64,000 nt of DNA from Geothrix sp. SG200 (lineage in GTDB: Bacteria; Acidobacteriota; Holophagae; Holophagales; Holophagaceae): assembly GCF_022808935.1 (NCBI RefSeq), contig NZ_JAKZFR010000001.1, forward strand, positions 1,116,001 through 1,180,000, given 5' to 3'. The translations under genes and the position numbers were made by a program. Positions 54,419 through 64,000 of the stretch are shown here, piece by piece. Below the pieces are notes generated by a model that was not told where the DNA came from, did not search any database, and saw only the letters and a list, made by a program, of their open reading frames with translations. Positions within the stretch are counted from its first letter, which is position 1; each line of letters starts with the position of its first letter.

Positions 54419-55081
54419 CTACGCCAGATCGTCCACGAGCACCACGATGAGGCGCTTGGGGCCGTGGACGCCGTAGGCGAGGGTCTGCTCGATGTCGGCG
54501 GTCTTGCTGGGGCCGGAGATCATCAACGCATTGGGGGGCAGGGACCGGCCCCAGCCCAGGGCCTTCACGGCGGACCAAAAGGTGTCGTGGATGGTGGAGG
54601 TGCGAAGCAGGGCAATGTGGATGGGCGGCACCAGGGACATGAGCCGCGGCTCGGTGGATCCGGGCATCAGCAGGAGGCCGCCCGTTTCGGCCACGCCGCC
54701 CACGGTGCCCGTGAAACCGGCATCCACGCCGTTGAACAGCTCCTCCTTGAAGGCTTCCACGGGGCGGTCATAGGGCTTCAGCGTCGGCCCACCGGCGGGC
54801 CAGGCGGCGGCCAGGGCGGCGCCGGCCTCGCTGGCGGGACCGTAGAGCAGGTTCTTGAGGCCCTCGCGCTCGCAGAAGGCGCGGACGACAGCCGGCCAGT
54901 CCGCAGGAGTGGCCTCCAGGAACTCCGTGTGGACCGCTTCCATGCCCTTGCGGAGCTGGGCGGGACGCTGGGCCGCGGGCCACTGCCGGCGTTCGAGGAC
55001 GGCAGTGTCCAGCTCGGGCAGGGGACCGGATTCGCCAGAGGCGCGGAGGCGGCCGAGGATGGCGGTGCGGGGATCACTCAT
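54419..55081 (-). CDS. lutC: Lactate utilization protein C
   Basis: 220 aa. LUD/LutC domain protein of the LutABC L-lactate dehydrogenase complex. Typical blocks: VDAGFTGTVGGVAETGGLLL, SLVPPIHIALLRTSTI, ALMISGPSKTADIEQTLAYG and the end VHGPKRLIVVLVDD. Its start overlaps the lutB stop by eight bases. Last gene of the lactate operon. Confidence 0.92.
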   Translation of the reverse strand: MSDPRTAILGRLRASGESGPLPELDTAVLERRQWPAAQRPAQLRKGMEAVHTEFLEATPADWPAVVRAFCEREGLKNLLYGPASEAGAALAAAWPAGGPTLKPYDRPVEAFKEELFNGVDAGFTGTVGGVAETGGLLLMPGSTEPRLMSLVPPIHIALLRTSTIHDTFWSAVKALGWGRSLPPNALMISGPSKTADIEQTLAYGVHGPKRLIVVLVDDLA

Positions 55082-56507
55082 GGGGGACTCCCTCGGCGCG
55101 CATGCGCTCGCTTAGCGAACGGCGGGCCGGAACGGGTTTGGTGCGGGATTGGGTCCAGTTCTTGATCAGGGGCGCATTGGCGGGCAGGGCCTTCCCGAAG
55201 CGCGTGGCGAACCAGGTGGCCAGCCGGTACAGGCCCGGACGCTTGATCACGCCGGCCCAGAGGCGCCAGGCCCAGTCCTCGGTGGCCGTGCGACCCGTGC
55301 CCTTGCCAGCCACCTTCGAGCCCAGGTCCTCGTGGGTCGCTTCCCGGCGCAGGCGCACCAGGATCTCGGGAATGGGGATCTCCACCGGGCAGACCTCGCC
55401 GCAGGCGCCGCAGAGGCTCGAACCGTGGATGAGGTCGTGGCGGACGCCCACACCCTCCATCTGCGGCGTAAGGATCTTGCCGATGGGGCCAGGGTAGATG
55501 GCCTCGTAGGCGTGGCCGCCCACGCGGGTGTAGACGGGGCAGTGGTTCATGCAGGCGCCGCAGCGGATGCAGCGCAGGGTGGCCCGCAGCTGGGGATCGG
55601 CGTAGATCCGCGACCGGCCGTTGTCCAGGATGACCAGGTGGACTTCCTGCGGTCCATCCTTCTCATCCGCGCCGCGGGGGCCGGTGATGAGGTTGAAGTA
55701 GGTGCTCACGGCCTGGCCCGTGGCCGACCGGGTGAGGATCGAATAGAGCGGGGCCACGTCCTCGAGCCGTGCCACCACCTTCTCCAGGCCCATGACGGCG
55801 ATGTGGATGGGCGGCACATGCGTGCTCATGCGGCCGTTTCCTTCGTTCTCCACCAGGCAGAGGGTCCCGGTCTCGGCCACGGCGAAGTTCACGCCGGAAA
55901 GGCCGGCGTCGGCCCGAAGGAACTTCTCGCGCAGCACCTTCCGGGCCATGGCGGTGAGTTCGTCCACGTCTTCGGTGTATTTGGCGTCCTTGATCTTCTG
56001 GCTGAACTGCCGGGCGATCTGGTCCTTGTTCTTGTGGATGGCGGGCATGATGATGTGGCTCGGCGTCTCGCCGTCCAGCTGGATGATGTACTCACCCAGG
56101 TCGGATTCCAGCGCCTCGATGCCGTGCTTCTCCAGGAAGGCATTGAGGTGCATCTCCTCGGAGACCATGCTCTTGCCTTTGACCATGGTCTTGGCGCCGC
56201 GGGCCTCGAGCAGCCCGAGGATCAACTCGTTGGCCTGCTCGCAGGTTTCGGCCCAGTGCACCTTGATGCCGTTCTTCGTGCAGCTGGCCTCCAGCTGTTC
56301 CAGGAGCTCCGGAAGGCAGAGGAGGCTGCGCGAGCGGATGGCTGTGCTGAGGTCGCGCAGGTCCTGCAGATCCCGCGGATCAGGGAACTGGGCCTTGCGC
56401 TTGGTGATGAGGCCGTCCATGGCGCGACGGAAGTTGGCCCGGAGCTGGGGATCCTGCAGGGCCTTGGCGGCGGCATCCCTGAAATGGATTTCGTTCTCAG
56501 CGTGCAC
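55074..56507 (-). CDS. lutB: Lactate utilization iron-sulfur protein B
   Basis: 477 aa. LUD domain plus ferredoxin-like part. Two 4Fe-4S motifs: CIRCGACMNHCPVYTRVGG and CGACGEVCPVEIPIP. N-terminal LutB features: SMVSEEMHLNAFLEKHGIEA, ETDLGEYIIQLDGE-like LESDLGEYIIQLDGETPSHI, and VPPIHIAVMGLEKVV. It transfers electrons in lactate oxidation to pyruvate. Overlaps lutA by eleven bases and lutC by eight. Confidence 0.94.
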   Translation of the reverse strand: MHAENEIHFRDAAAKALQDPQLRANFRRAMDGLITKRKAQFPDPRDLQDLRDLSTAIRSRSLLCLPELLEQLEASCTKNGIKVHWAETCEQANELILGLLEARGAKTMVKGKSMVSEEMHLNAFLEKHGIEALESDLGEYIIQLDGETPSHIIMPAIHKNKDQIARQFSQKIKDAKYTEDVDELTAMARKVLREKFLRADAGLSGVNFAVAETGTLCLVENEGNGRMSTHVPPIHIAVMGLEKVVARLEDVAPLYSILTRSATGQAVSTYFNLITGPRGADEKDGPQEVHLVILDNGRSRIYADPQLRATLRCIRCGACMNHCPVYTRVGGHAYEAIYPGPIGKILTPQMEGVGVRHDLIHGSSLCGACGEVCPVEIPIPEILVRLRREATHEDLGSKVAGKGTGRTATEDWAWRLWAGVIKRPGLYRLATWFATRFGKALPANAPLIKNWTQSRTKPVPARRSLSERMRAEGVPHE

Positions 56508-57239
56508 GGGTGCGCTCCCACAGGAATTCGGCGATGTGCTGGACCTTGAGCCCGCTGCGCTTGGCTTCCAGCGCGCCGTTCACGTTCATCAGGCAGCCGC
56601 CGTCCGTGGACAGGACAACGGAGGCCCCCGTGGCGGTGGCATCGGCGATCTTGTCCGCGACCATGGCCCCTGAGACCTCCGGGTGGCGCACGGAGAAGGT
56701 GCCGCCGAAGCCGCAGCACTCGTATTCCCGGGCGAGGGGTGCCAGCTCTACGTTCGCAAGCTGGCCGATGAGGGCCTGGGGCTCACCCTTCAGGCCCAGG
56801 TCGCGCACGGCATGACAGGAGCTGTGCCAGGTGACCTTCACCGGCTCGCCCAGATCCTTGAGCTTCACGTCCAGCACATCCACCAGGAACTGGGTCAGCT
56901 CGTAGACACGGGCGCTGAAGGCGCGGACCTTGGCCTCGTCCGGCTGGCCGTGGAACAGCTCCGGGTAGTGGACCTTCATCATGCCCGCGCAGCTGCCGGA
57001 GGGCAGGATGACGGGCAGGTCCTCGGGGAAGAGGGCCACCTGGGTGCGGGCCACGTCCCGGGCCTCCTCGAAGTAGCCGCAGTTGAAGGCGGGCTGGCCG
57101 CAGCAGGTCTGGCCGTCGGGGAAGACGACCTCCACGCCAGCCCGGCGAAGGAGCTGGATGCCGGCCATGCCGGCATCGGGGAAGAAGAGGTCCACGAGGC
57201 AGGTTCCGTAGAAGTAGACCTTCTTGGGCTTGGTACCGT

Positions 57240-57243
<4 letters not shown>
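56497..57243 (-). CDS. lutA: Lactate utilization protein A (CCG-domain Fe-S protein)
   Basis: 248 aa. Two cysteine-rich CCG domains that bind Fe-S clusters: early GTCLVDLFFPDAGMA and QTCCGQPAFNCGYF, later WHSSCHAVRDLG and YECCGFGGTFSVRHPEVS. The 4-base overlap with the preceding Dld-type gene (ATGA) and with lutB shows one translation unit. Part of the LutABC complex; the Dld-type enzyme next to it is a second lactate-oxidising system. Confidence 0.93.
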
Positions 57244-60095
<2,852 letters not shown>

Positions 60096-60125
60096 GAGAA
60101 ACATCCTCTGGTCGGGGTATCGCGG

Positions 60126-60162
60126 AAAAAGGTCCCGCCGGCCTGCTGGGCGCGGCGGGACC
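60126..60162 (-). terminator. Terminator between lldP and the dehydrogenase gene
   Basis: A perfect 10-bp stem (GGTCCCGCCG / CGGCGGGACC) with a 12-nt loop, followed on the minus strand by TTTTTCC. It lies 28 bases after the lldP stop and before the dehydrogenase start, so it may lower expression of the downstream genes or be read through. Confidence 0.8.
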
Positions 60163-60190
60163 CGGGTCTTACGTCAAGATGCCGCCCGGC

Positions 60191-61948
60191 CTACTTGGCA
60201 GGGGCGGGGGCGGGCAGGGTGGCCGGAGCGGCCGTGGCGGCTGGAGCAGCCGAGGTCACGGCGGCAGGGGCCGGAGGCAGCTGGGGCATCCAGTTGGCGG
60301 GCAGGACCTTGGCGTAGAGGAAGATCACGGCGCCGACCATGGCCGCCAGAGCCAGGCTGTGGAAGAACACGTAGCGGAGGATGGTGCCTTCCTCGCCCTG
60401 CTGGTTCGTGGCGACGGAGGCCACCACAAGGCTCTGGGCGTCGATCATCTTGCCCATGACGCCGCCCGTGGTGTTGGCCGCGGCGGTGAGGATGGGATTC
60501 AGGCCCAGCTGCTGGGCGGTGATCTTCTGGAGGCCGCCGAACAGCACGTTGGAGGAGGTGTCGCTGCCCGTCAGGGCCACGCCCAGCCAGCCCAGCATGG
60601 CGCTGAAGAAGGGGAAGAGCACGCCGGTGCTGGCGAAGGCCAGGCCCATGGTGGCGTCCAGGCCCGCCGCCTTGGAGGTGAAGCCCAGGGCCAGCATGGC
60701 GGCGATGGTGAGCAGGGAGATCTTCACGCGGGCGACCGTCTTGCCGAAGATCTTGACCAGCTCCACGGGGCCGAACCCGGCCAGCAGGCCGCTGCAGATG
60801 CCGGCCAGCAGGAGGCTGGTGCCCGTGAGGGAGAGCCAGTTGAAGGTCCAGACGGCGGGCTCCTTGTGGACCTTGGCCACGACGGGGGGAGCCTTCTGGA
60901 CGTTGTTGTGGAGCAGGGGGATCTCGAAGTTCTTGACGGTGTAGCCGGCGAGGAAGTTCGGCTTGTCCTTGGGGCCGCCGTTGAGGAAGGTCTTCACCTG
61001 CGGGGTGCCCCAGGCGAACACGAACAGGGACAGGAACACCCAGGGCATCCAGGCCTTCACGACCTTGCCGGTGTTGTGGCTCGGGCCGGACTCGTGGGCC
61101 TCCTCGCGCTCGTGCTCATAGCGCCAGATGGTCTTGGGCTGCCACACCTTGAGGAACAGGACCAGGGCGACCATGGAAACGATGGCGCCGATGATGTCCA
61201 CCAGCCAGGGACCGTGGAAGTTGCTCACCAGGAACTGCGTGATGGCGAAGCTGCCGCCTGCCACGAGGCAGGCCGGCCAGACTTCCATCATCGCCTTGCG
61301 GCCCGCCATGGTCCAAATGATCCAGAAGGGCACGATGAGGGAGAAGATGGGCAGGATGCGGCCCGCGGCGGCGCTCAGCATCTCGAGCGGCAGGCCGGTC
61401 ACGCCGGCGAGGGCCAGGAGCGGGCTGCCCAGGGCACCGTAGGCCACGGGGGCCGTGTTGCCGATGAGCGCGATACCCGCGGCCTGGAGGGGACGGAAGC
61501 CCAGGCCGATCAGCATGGCGGCCGAGATTGCCACGGGCGTTCCGAAGCCGGCCGCGCCTTCAATGAAGGCGCCGAAGCTGAAAGCGATCAGCAGGGCCTG
61601 GATGCGGCGGTCCGCCGCCAGACCGGCAATGGAGTGCTTCACCACCTCGAAATCGCCGGACTTCACCGTGATGTCGTAGATGAAGATGGCGTTGAGCACG
61701 ATCCAGCCGATGGGCAGCAGGCCATAGAGAGCGCCGTGCACCGCGGCCATGCCCGCCATGCCGGCCGGCATCCTGTAGACGAGGACGGCCACCACGTAAC
61801 AGGTGACCAGGCCCAGGATGGCTGAATAGTGGGCCTTCACGTGCTTGGCGAGGAAGCCCAGCAACACGAAGACTGGCAACGCGGCCACCAGTGCGGAGAG
61901 AAAGATATTCCCCGCTACCGGGGAATAGACTTGGGTCCAGGGGGTCAT
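60191..61948 (-). CDS. lldP: L-lactate permease
   Basis: 585 aa from ATG 61948 (MTPWTQVYSPVAGNIFLSAL), with GGAGG upstream; the longer frame crosses the operator. LctP/GlcA family proton symporter with about 12-14 membrane segments. Family blocks: SFGAFIEGAAGFGTPVAI, LIGNTAPVAYGALGSP, DIIGAIVSMVALVLF, and SDTSSNVLFGGLQKITAQQL. The C-terminal tail is Ala/Pro-rich (APAATAAPATLPAPAPAK). First gene of the lactate operon, divergent from the regulator. Confidence 0.95.
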   Translation of the reverse strand: MTPWTQVYSPVAGNIFLSALVAALPVFVLLGFLAKHVKAHYSAILGLVTCYVVAVLVYRMPAGMAGMAAVHGALYGLLPIGWIVLNAIFIYDITVKSGDFEVVKHSIAGLAADRRIQALLIAFSFGAFIEGAAGFGTPVAISAAMLIGLGFRPLQAAGIALIGNTAPVAYGALGSPLLALAGVTGLPLEMLSAAAGRILPIFSLIVPFWIIWTMAGRKAMMEVWPACLVAGGSFAITQFLVSNFHGPWLVDIIGAIVSMVALVLFLKVWQPKTIWRYEHEREEAHESGPSHNTGKVVKAWMPWVFLSLFVFAWGTPQVKTFLNGGPKDKPNFLAGYTVKNFEIPLLHNNVQKAPPVVAKVHKEPAVWTFNWLSLTGTSLLLAGICSGLLAGFGPVELVKIFGKTVARVKISLLTIAAMLALGFTSKAAGLDATMGLAFASTGVLFPFFSAMLGWLGVALTGSDTSSNVLFGGLQKITAQQLGLNPILTAAANTTGGVMGKMIDAQSLVVASVATNQQGEEGTILRYVFFHSLALAAMVGAVIFLYAKVLPANWMPQLPPAPAAVTSAAPAATAAPATLPAPAPAK

Positions 61949-62031
61949 GAAGCCTCCAGGGATAGGGGGGGTAGGAGATGAAAAGGTAGAGTTTTGGAAA
62001 AGAGCCTGGCTGAAGCCTACAATGGGTCTAG

Positions 62032-62042
62032 TGGTCAGACCA
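62032..62042. promoter_or_regulatory. FadR/LldR-type operator between lldP and its regulator
   Basis: TGGTC-A-GACCA, a perfect palindrome of the TGGTNNNACCA type bound by LldR/PdhR-type GntR regulators. A further half-site (TTGGTCA) follows at 62061-62067. It is 83 bases before the lldP start and 64 bases before the regulator start, so both could be controlled. Confidence 0.75.
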
Positions 62043-62106
62043 TACGCAAGAATCCGGTTTTTGGTCACATTTCGCATCTCATTCGCTTTTCGTCACTTAG
62101 GATGTT

Positions 62107-62829
62107 ATGAGTATGGAACTTACCCCGATCAAGACCAAACGCCTCTACGAAGAGATCGTGGACCAGATCAAGCACCTCATCGCCGAGGGGAAGCTGAAGC
62201 CTGGCGACAAGCTGCTCGCCGAGCGGGACCTCGCCGACCGGTTCCAGGTCAGCCGGGCCTCGGTGCGCGAGGCCATCCGGACGCTGGAGATGCTCGGCAT
62301 CATCGACATCCGGCCCGGCGAGGGCACCTTCGTCCGGGGCACTGAGACCGACGACATCATCCGCCCCTTGGCCATGTTCCTGGCGGTGGAGCGCAACTCA
62401 CTCCTGGACATGTTCGAGATGCGCCGGATCTTCGAGACCGCCACGGCCAGCCTGGCCGCTCAGCGGGCCACGTTCGAAGAGCTCGACCAGATCGAGTCCA
62501 TGCTGGCGAACATGCGGGAGCGGCTCAACCTCCAGGATTCGGAGAAGGGCGAGGAGTTCGACGCCGCCTTCCACTACGCGGTGGCCGAGGCCACTCACAA
62601 CAGCCTCCTGACCAAGCTCTTCAAGACGGTGTCGGAGGAGTTCGCCAAGGCCAACTCCGTGGCGCGCCGCCAGCTGTACCAGGACAACGTCCAGAACGCG
62701 CAGAGGATCATCGACCAGCACTCGGAGATCCTGCAGGCCATCCGTTCGGGCTCGCCCCAGAAGGCCTCGGAAGCCATGCTGGCGCACCTGAACTTCGCGG
62801 AAGGCGAATTGCGGAAGTGGATCGTCTGA
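62107..62829 (+). CDS. lldR: FadR-family (GntR) regulator, LldR-like
   Basis: 240 aa. N-terminal winged helix (RLYEEIVDQIKHLIAEGKLK, with SRASVREAIRTLEMLGII and RPGEGTFVRG) and C-terminal FCD ligand domain with the metal-binding set (FDAAFHYAVAEATHN, then IDQHSEILQAI). The divergent position next to lldP and the palindrome at 62032 suggest it represses the lactate operon until lactate binds. An alternative ATG at 62113 is possible. No terminator was seen before the tRNA. Confidence 0.88.
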   Translation: MSMELTPIKTKRLYEEIVDQIKHLIAEGKLKPGDKLLAERDLADRFQVSRASVREAIRTLEMLGIIDIRPGEGTFVRGTETDDIIRPLAMFLAVERNSLLDMFEMRRIFETATASLAAQRATFEELDQIESMLANMRERLNLQDSEKGEEFDAAFHYAVAEATHNSLLTKLFKTVSEEFAKANSVARRQLYQDNVQNAQRIIDQHSEILQAIRSGSPQKASEAMLAHLNFAEGELRKWIV

Positions 62830-62872
62830 GCCCGACGCCGCCTGCGCGAGCCGCGAGAGCGGCCCGCGCAGA

Positions 62873-62948
62873 TGGTGGCCCCGGTGGGGTTCGAACCCAC
62901 GACCAAGCGGTTATGAGCCGCCAGCTCTGACCGCTGAGCTACAGGGCC
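62873..62948 (-). tRNA. tRNA with CAU anticodon, probably tRNA-Ile2
   Basis: 76 bases with an encoded CCA. Acceptor GGCCCTG/CGGGGCC, D-arm GCTC...GAGC, anticodon arm GGCGG-CTCATAA-CCGCT, variable TGGTC, T-arm GTGGG-TTCGAAC-CCCAC, discriminator A. Anticodon arm and variable loop (CTCATAA...CGCTTGGTCG) are close to E. coli tRNA-Ile2, in which C34 becomes lysidine; this separates it from the tRNA-Met at 54306. Automatic calls would say Met. Confidence 0.72.
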
Positions 62949-63086
62949 GGGGCCAGTGTAGCAAACGCGGAGACAGCCCATCGGCGGCATCGGCCGCGAA
63001 GGGAAGGGGCGCGGGCCGGGACATGAGGATGGAGAATGACTGGTAGCATGAACCCTTTGTTCACCATGCCATCGGAGCCGGAACCG

Positions 63087-64000
63087 TGAAGGATCAGAAT
63101 CACGCGACAGGGGCCCAGGAAGCCGGACAGGCGGTGCTTGAGGCCGCTCAGGCCGCCCTCAAGGAATTGCGGGATACCTGGGATCCCGTCCAGGTGGATG
63201 ACTGGTGCGGCAGCGTGTTGTCCCGCTCTGGCCGGGTGGTGCTCACCGGCATGGGCAAGTCCGGGCTCGTCGCCCAAAAGGTTGCCGCCACCCTGGCCTC
63301 CACGGGATGCCCGAGCCTGTTCCTGCATCCGGCAGAAGCCCTGCACGGAGATCTCGGGATGGTGACCCGCGAGGATTCTGTGCTGGCCCTGTCCAACAGC
63401 GGGGAGAGCGAAGAACTCGTCCGGCTGCTGCCAAGCCTCCTCCGCCTGGGCACCCCGCTGGCGGCCATCACCGCCCGTCCCGAAAGCAGCCTGGGGCAGG
63501 CAGCGCATTGGACCTTCTGCTACCGGCTCCCTCAGGGTGAGGGATGCCCTCTGGATCTGGCCCCCATGGCCAGCACGACCCTCCAGCTGATCTGGGGAGA
63601 CCTCCTGGCCGCCAGCCTCATGTCCCGTCGAGGATTCACCCGGGACAGCTTCGCCTTGAATCATCCCGCTGGAAGTTTGGGAGCGAAGCTCATGAAGGTT
63701 AAGGCCTTGATGCATACAACCTGGCCGATGGTCCCGGCCTCGTCCGGGTTGACCGAGGTGCTGCGGGCCATGACGGGAGGACGATTGGGGATGGCCAGCG
63801 TGATGGAGGGCCCAAAGCTCCTGGGTGTCATCACCGATGGGGACATCCGCCGCGCCCTGGAGGGAGCGGAGAAGGGAGGAAGGAACCCGCTCGACCTCCA
63901 GGCCGAGCAGATGATGAGCCGGACTCCCGCGATGATCGGGGAGGACGCGCTGGCCCTGGAAGCCGCCAGTGACATGGAGGCCCGGAAGATCACCTTCCTC
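63087..64000 (+). CDS. kdsD: D-arabinose 5-phosphate isomerase (KpsF/KdsD type), C-terminus off window
   Basis: At least 304 aa from GTG 63087; open at the window end. It converts ribulose-5-P to arabinose-5-P, the first step of Kdo for LPS. SIS domain: VVLTGMGKSGLVAQKVAATL, LFLHPAEALHGDLGMV, LALSNSGESEELV. The linker ALNHPAGSLGAKL is typical, followed by the first CBS domain (VKALMHTTWPMVPASSGLTE...GVITDGDIRRAL) and the start of the second. Upstream (62949-63086) only a short promoter region is left. Confidence 0.9.

Overview
The window is a 64 kb piece of a high-GC bacterial chromosome. The gene set is a monomeric isocitrate dehydrogenase, a bacillithiol-type BshA, a two-component-regulator-type propeller protein, a TGA-rich GC-biased codon pattern and a Lut/Dld/LldP lactate operon. 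This fits an Acidobacteriota of the Holophagae type (Geothrix/Holophaga relatives). The taxonomic placement is inference; no rRNA is present to prove it.

Layout. 1-1978 (minus): a chaperone-usher pilus cluster (DUF4402-like subunit, PapD-like chaperone, start of an usher). 2452-7485 (minus): monomeric icd, then a three-gene unit with a membrane protein and a 5'-nucleotidase split into two separately exported polypeptides. 7520-14294 (plus): a complete, tightly overlapping trpEGDCFBA operon. It is preceded by a 30-codon leader peptide with three consecutive Trp codons and by a textbook antiterminator/terminator pair. 14433-24571: core genes for a FadL-type porin, thiolase, DivIVA, YggT, BshA, a propeller sensor-like protein, DNA polymerase IV, a small secreted protein and an aldo/keto reductase.

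24645-54382 is the accessory region. A 50-bp direct repeat (25035-25084 and 54306-54355) covers the 3' part of a tRNA-Met gene from the CCA end to the anticodon loop. It bounds a 29.3 kb element with a tyrosine recombinase at one end and a MobC/MOBP relaxase pair but no visible type IV secretion genes, so I call it an integrative mobilizable element. Its cargo is an SRAP/ImuB/DnaE2 mutagenic-repair set, a membrane protein/AraC/SDR cluster, a RadC-like protein with a worn active site, and a type I restriction-modification system. The restriction system is followed by an AT-rich P-loop ATPase and a NucS-like nuclease fused to an EVE/PUA-like tail. There are also several proteins I do not recognise. 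Paired AGTACCCC motifs occur near both ends and in the integrase 3' end, and look like recombinase arm sites. Outside the left end lie two 119-bp near-identical repeats whose edges copy the T-arm of the same tRNA.

54419-62829 is a lactate-oxidation locus (LldP, FAD/Fe-S lactate dehydrogenase, LutABC). A divergent FadR/GntR regulator (LldR-like) is separated from it by a perfect TGGTC-A-GACCA operator. A second CAU tRNA (probably tRNA-Ile2) follows. The window ends inside an arabinose-5-phosphate isomerase gene (KpsF/KdsD type).

The points most worth following are the trp attenuator with a possibly leaderless leader peptide, the mobilizable element and its end structure, the restriction locus with its two attached genes, the tRNA-derived repeats, and the mutasome carried on the element.
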